Positions 5,419 through 5,968 of a stretch of DNA of 5,968 nt are shown piece by piece. The stretch comes from Negativicutes bacterium UBA1444 (GTDB lineage Bacteria; Bacillota; Negativicutes; UBA1444): the NCBI GenBank assembly GCA_002329525.1, contig DCTI01000112.1, forward strand, positions 21,460 to 27,427, in the 5' to 3' direction. Under the pieces are notes generated by a model. The model saw only the letters and a list, made by a program, of their open reading frames with translations. It was not told the origin of the DNA and ran no database searches. Both the position numbers and the translations under genes were made by a program. Numbering within the stretch: the stretch's first letter is position 1; each line of letters starts with the position of its first letter.

Positions 5419-5968
5419 TTCGTCCCCGCCTCATCTGCTCGGTGTAAATCAGGAGCAATGAGATATCCGCCGGTGAAACCCCGGAAATTCTGGCAGCCTG
5501 GCCGACGGAGACCGGTCGTACCGCCGACAGTTTTTGCCGGGCCTCGGTCGACAGGCCACGAATGGCCGTATAATCGAGATCCGGCGGCAAGGCTTTTCCT
5601 TCCAGCGTGGCTGCCCGCTGCACCTGTTCGATCTGCTTTTTAATATACCCTTCGTATTTTATCATGACTTCGACCTGAAAAACGACCTCCGGCGACAACT
5701 CCGGCAACGCCAGCTCCGCCCGGATGTCGGCATAACCGATATTGGGCCGTTTCAGCAAATCATAGGCGCTGATCCCCGTGCGCAGTTCGGCCGCCCCCAG
5801 CTCCCGCAGCCGGGACTGGACCGCGGAAGACGGCGACAAAATAGCTTGCTTCAAGAGTTCCAACGTGGCTTCGATTTGCTTTTGCTTCTGTTCTGTCCGC
5901 TGCCAGCGGAGCGGCGACGCCAGGCCCGCCGCATACCCCTTGTGGGTCAGGCGCAGGTCGGCATTGTC
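5408..5968 (-). CDS. mnmG: tRNA uridine-5-carboxymethylaminomethyl modification enzyme MnmG (GidA), C-terminal part
   Basis: MnmG is the FAD-binding partner of MnmE; together they build the cmnm5 group on U34 of certain tRNAs. Only the last 186 residues are present, the frame running off the right edge. Seen: it begins DNADLRLTHKGYAAGL, a well-conserved MnmG stretch, and continues into the helical C-terminal domain that contacts MnmE and tRNA, with KRPNIGYADI, VFQVEVMIKYEGYIKKQIEQV, LDYTAIRGLSTEARQKL and RPVSVGQAARISGVSPADI (each shown in part) being family hallmarks. A shorter reading from TTG at 5863 is only an internal codon, because the homology continues upstream. It overlaps rsmG by 11 bp and is the first visible gene of the mnmG-rsmG-noc operon; mnmE probably lies upstream, outside the window. 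Confidence 0.96.
   Translation of the reverse strand, partial: DNADLRLTHKGYAAGLASPLRWQRTEQKQKQIEATLELLKQAILSPSSAVQSRLRELGAAELRTGISAYDLLKRPNIGYADIRAELALPELSPEVVFQVEVMIKYEGYIKKQIEQVQRAATLEGKALPPDLDYTAIRGLSTEARQKLSAVRPVSVGQAARISGVSPADISLLLIYTEQMRRGRNAE

Overview
The window is a high-GC bacterial stretch with the classic Bacillota (Firmicutes) origin-proximal gene order mnmG-rsmG-noc followed by parA-parB, read here from right to left on the minus strand. Two features point to Bacillota: a true Noc paralogue beside ParB, and parS sites of the Bacillus subtilis type. Within Bacillota, the GC content and the protein sequences look more like Negativicutes or a related diderm or clostridial lineage than Bacillus, but that is an impression and not a proven placement.

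Layout, left to right. 1-629 (minus) is the N-terminal 209 codons of an aspartase/fumarase-superfamily protein whose substrate-binding motifs are replaced. 647-1558 (minus) is ParB, with a perfect parS site inside its own coding sequence at 1031-1046. 1551-2315 (minus) is the ParA ATPase, overlapping parB by 8 bp. 2316-2457 is a 142-bp divergent intergenic region with two dyad elements, a symmetric -10-like palindrome and a second parS-like site. 2458-3822 (plus) is a class II CPD photolyase, the only plus-strand gene. Its 3' end overlaps the convergent noc gene by 29 bp, and a strong intrinsic terminator for it lies inside noc at 3855-3880. 3794-4654 (minus) is Noc, 4669-5418 (minus) is RsmG, and 5408-5968 (minus) is the C-terminal part of MnmG, truncated by the window edge.

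How the genes fit together: mnmG and rsmG modify tRNA wobble uridine and 16S rRNA. Noc couples division-site choice to the nucleoid. ParA and ParB with parS segregate and organise the chromosome origin. The DNA-recognition residues of the two ParB-family proteins fall cleanly into the published parS-type (ParB) and NBS-type (Noc) classes. The photolyase gene is inserted between noc and parA with its own signals, and its leader contains a parS-like site directly before the Shine-Dalgarno sequence. The gene following parB, with good translation signals but lost catalytic motifs, is the least expected member of the neighbourhood. There is no gene-free stretch longer than 142 bp. I see no RNA genes, insertion sequences, CRISPR arrays or convincing DnaA-box cluster.
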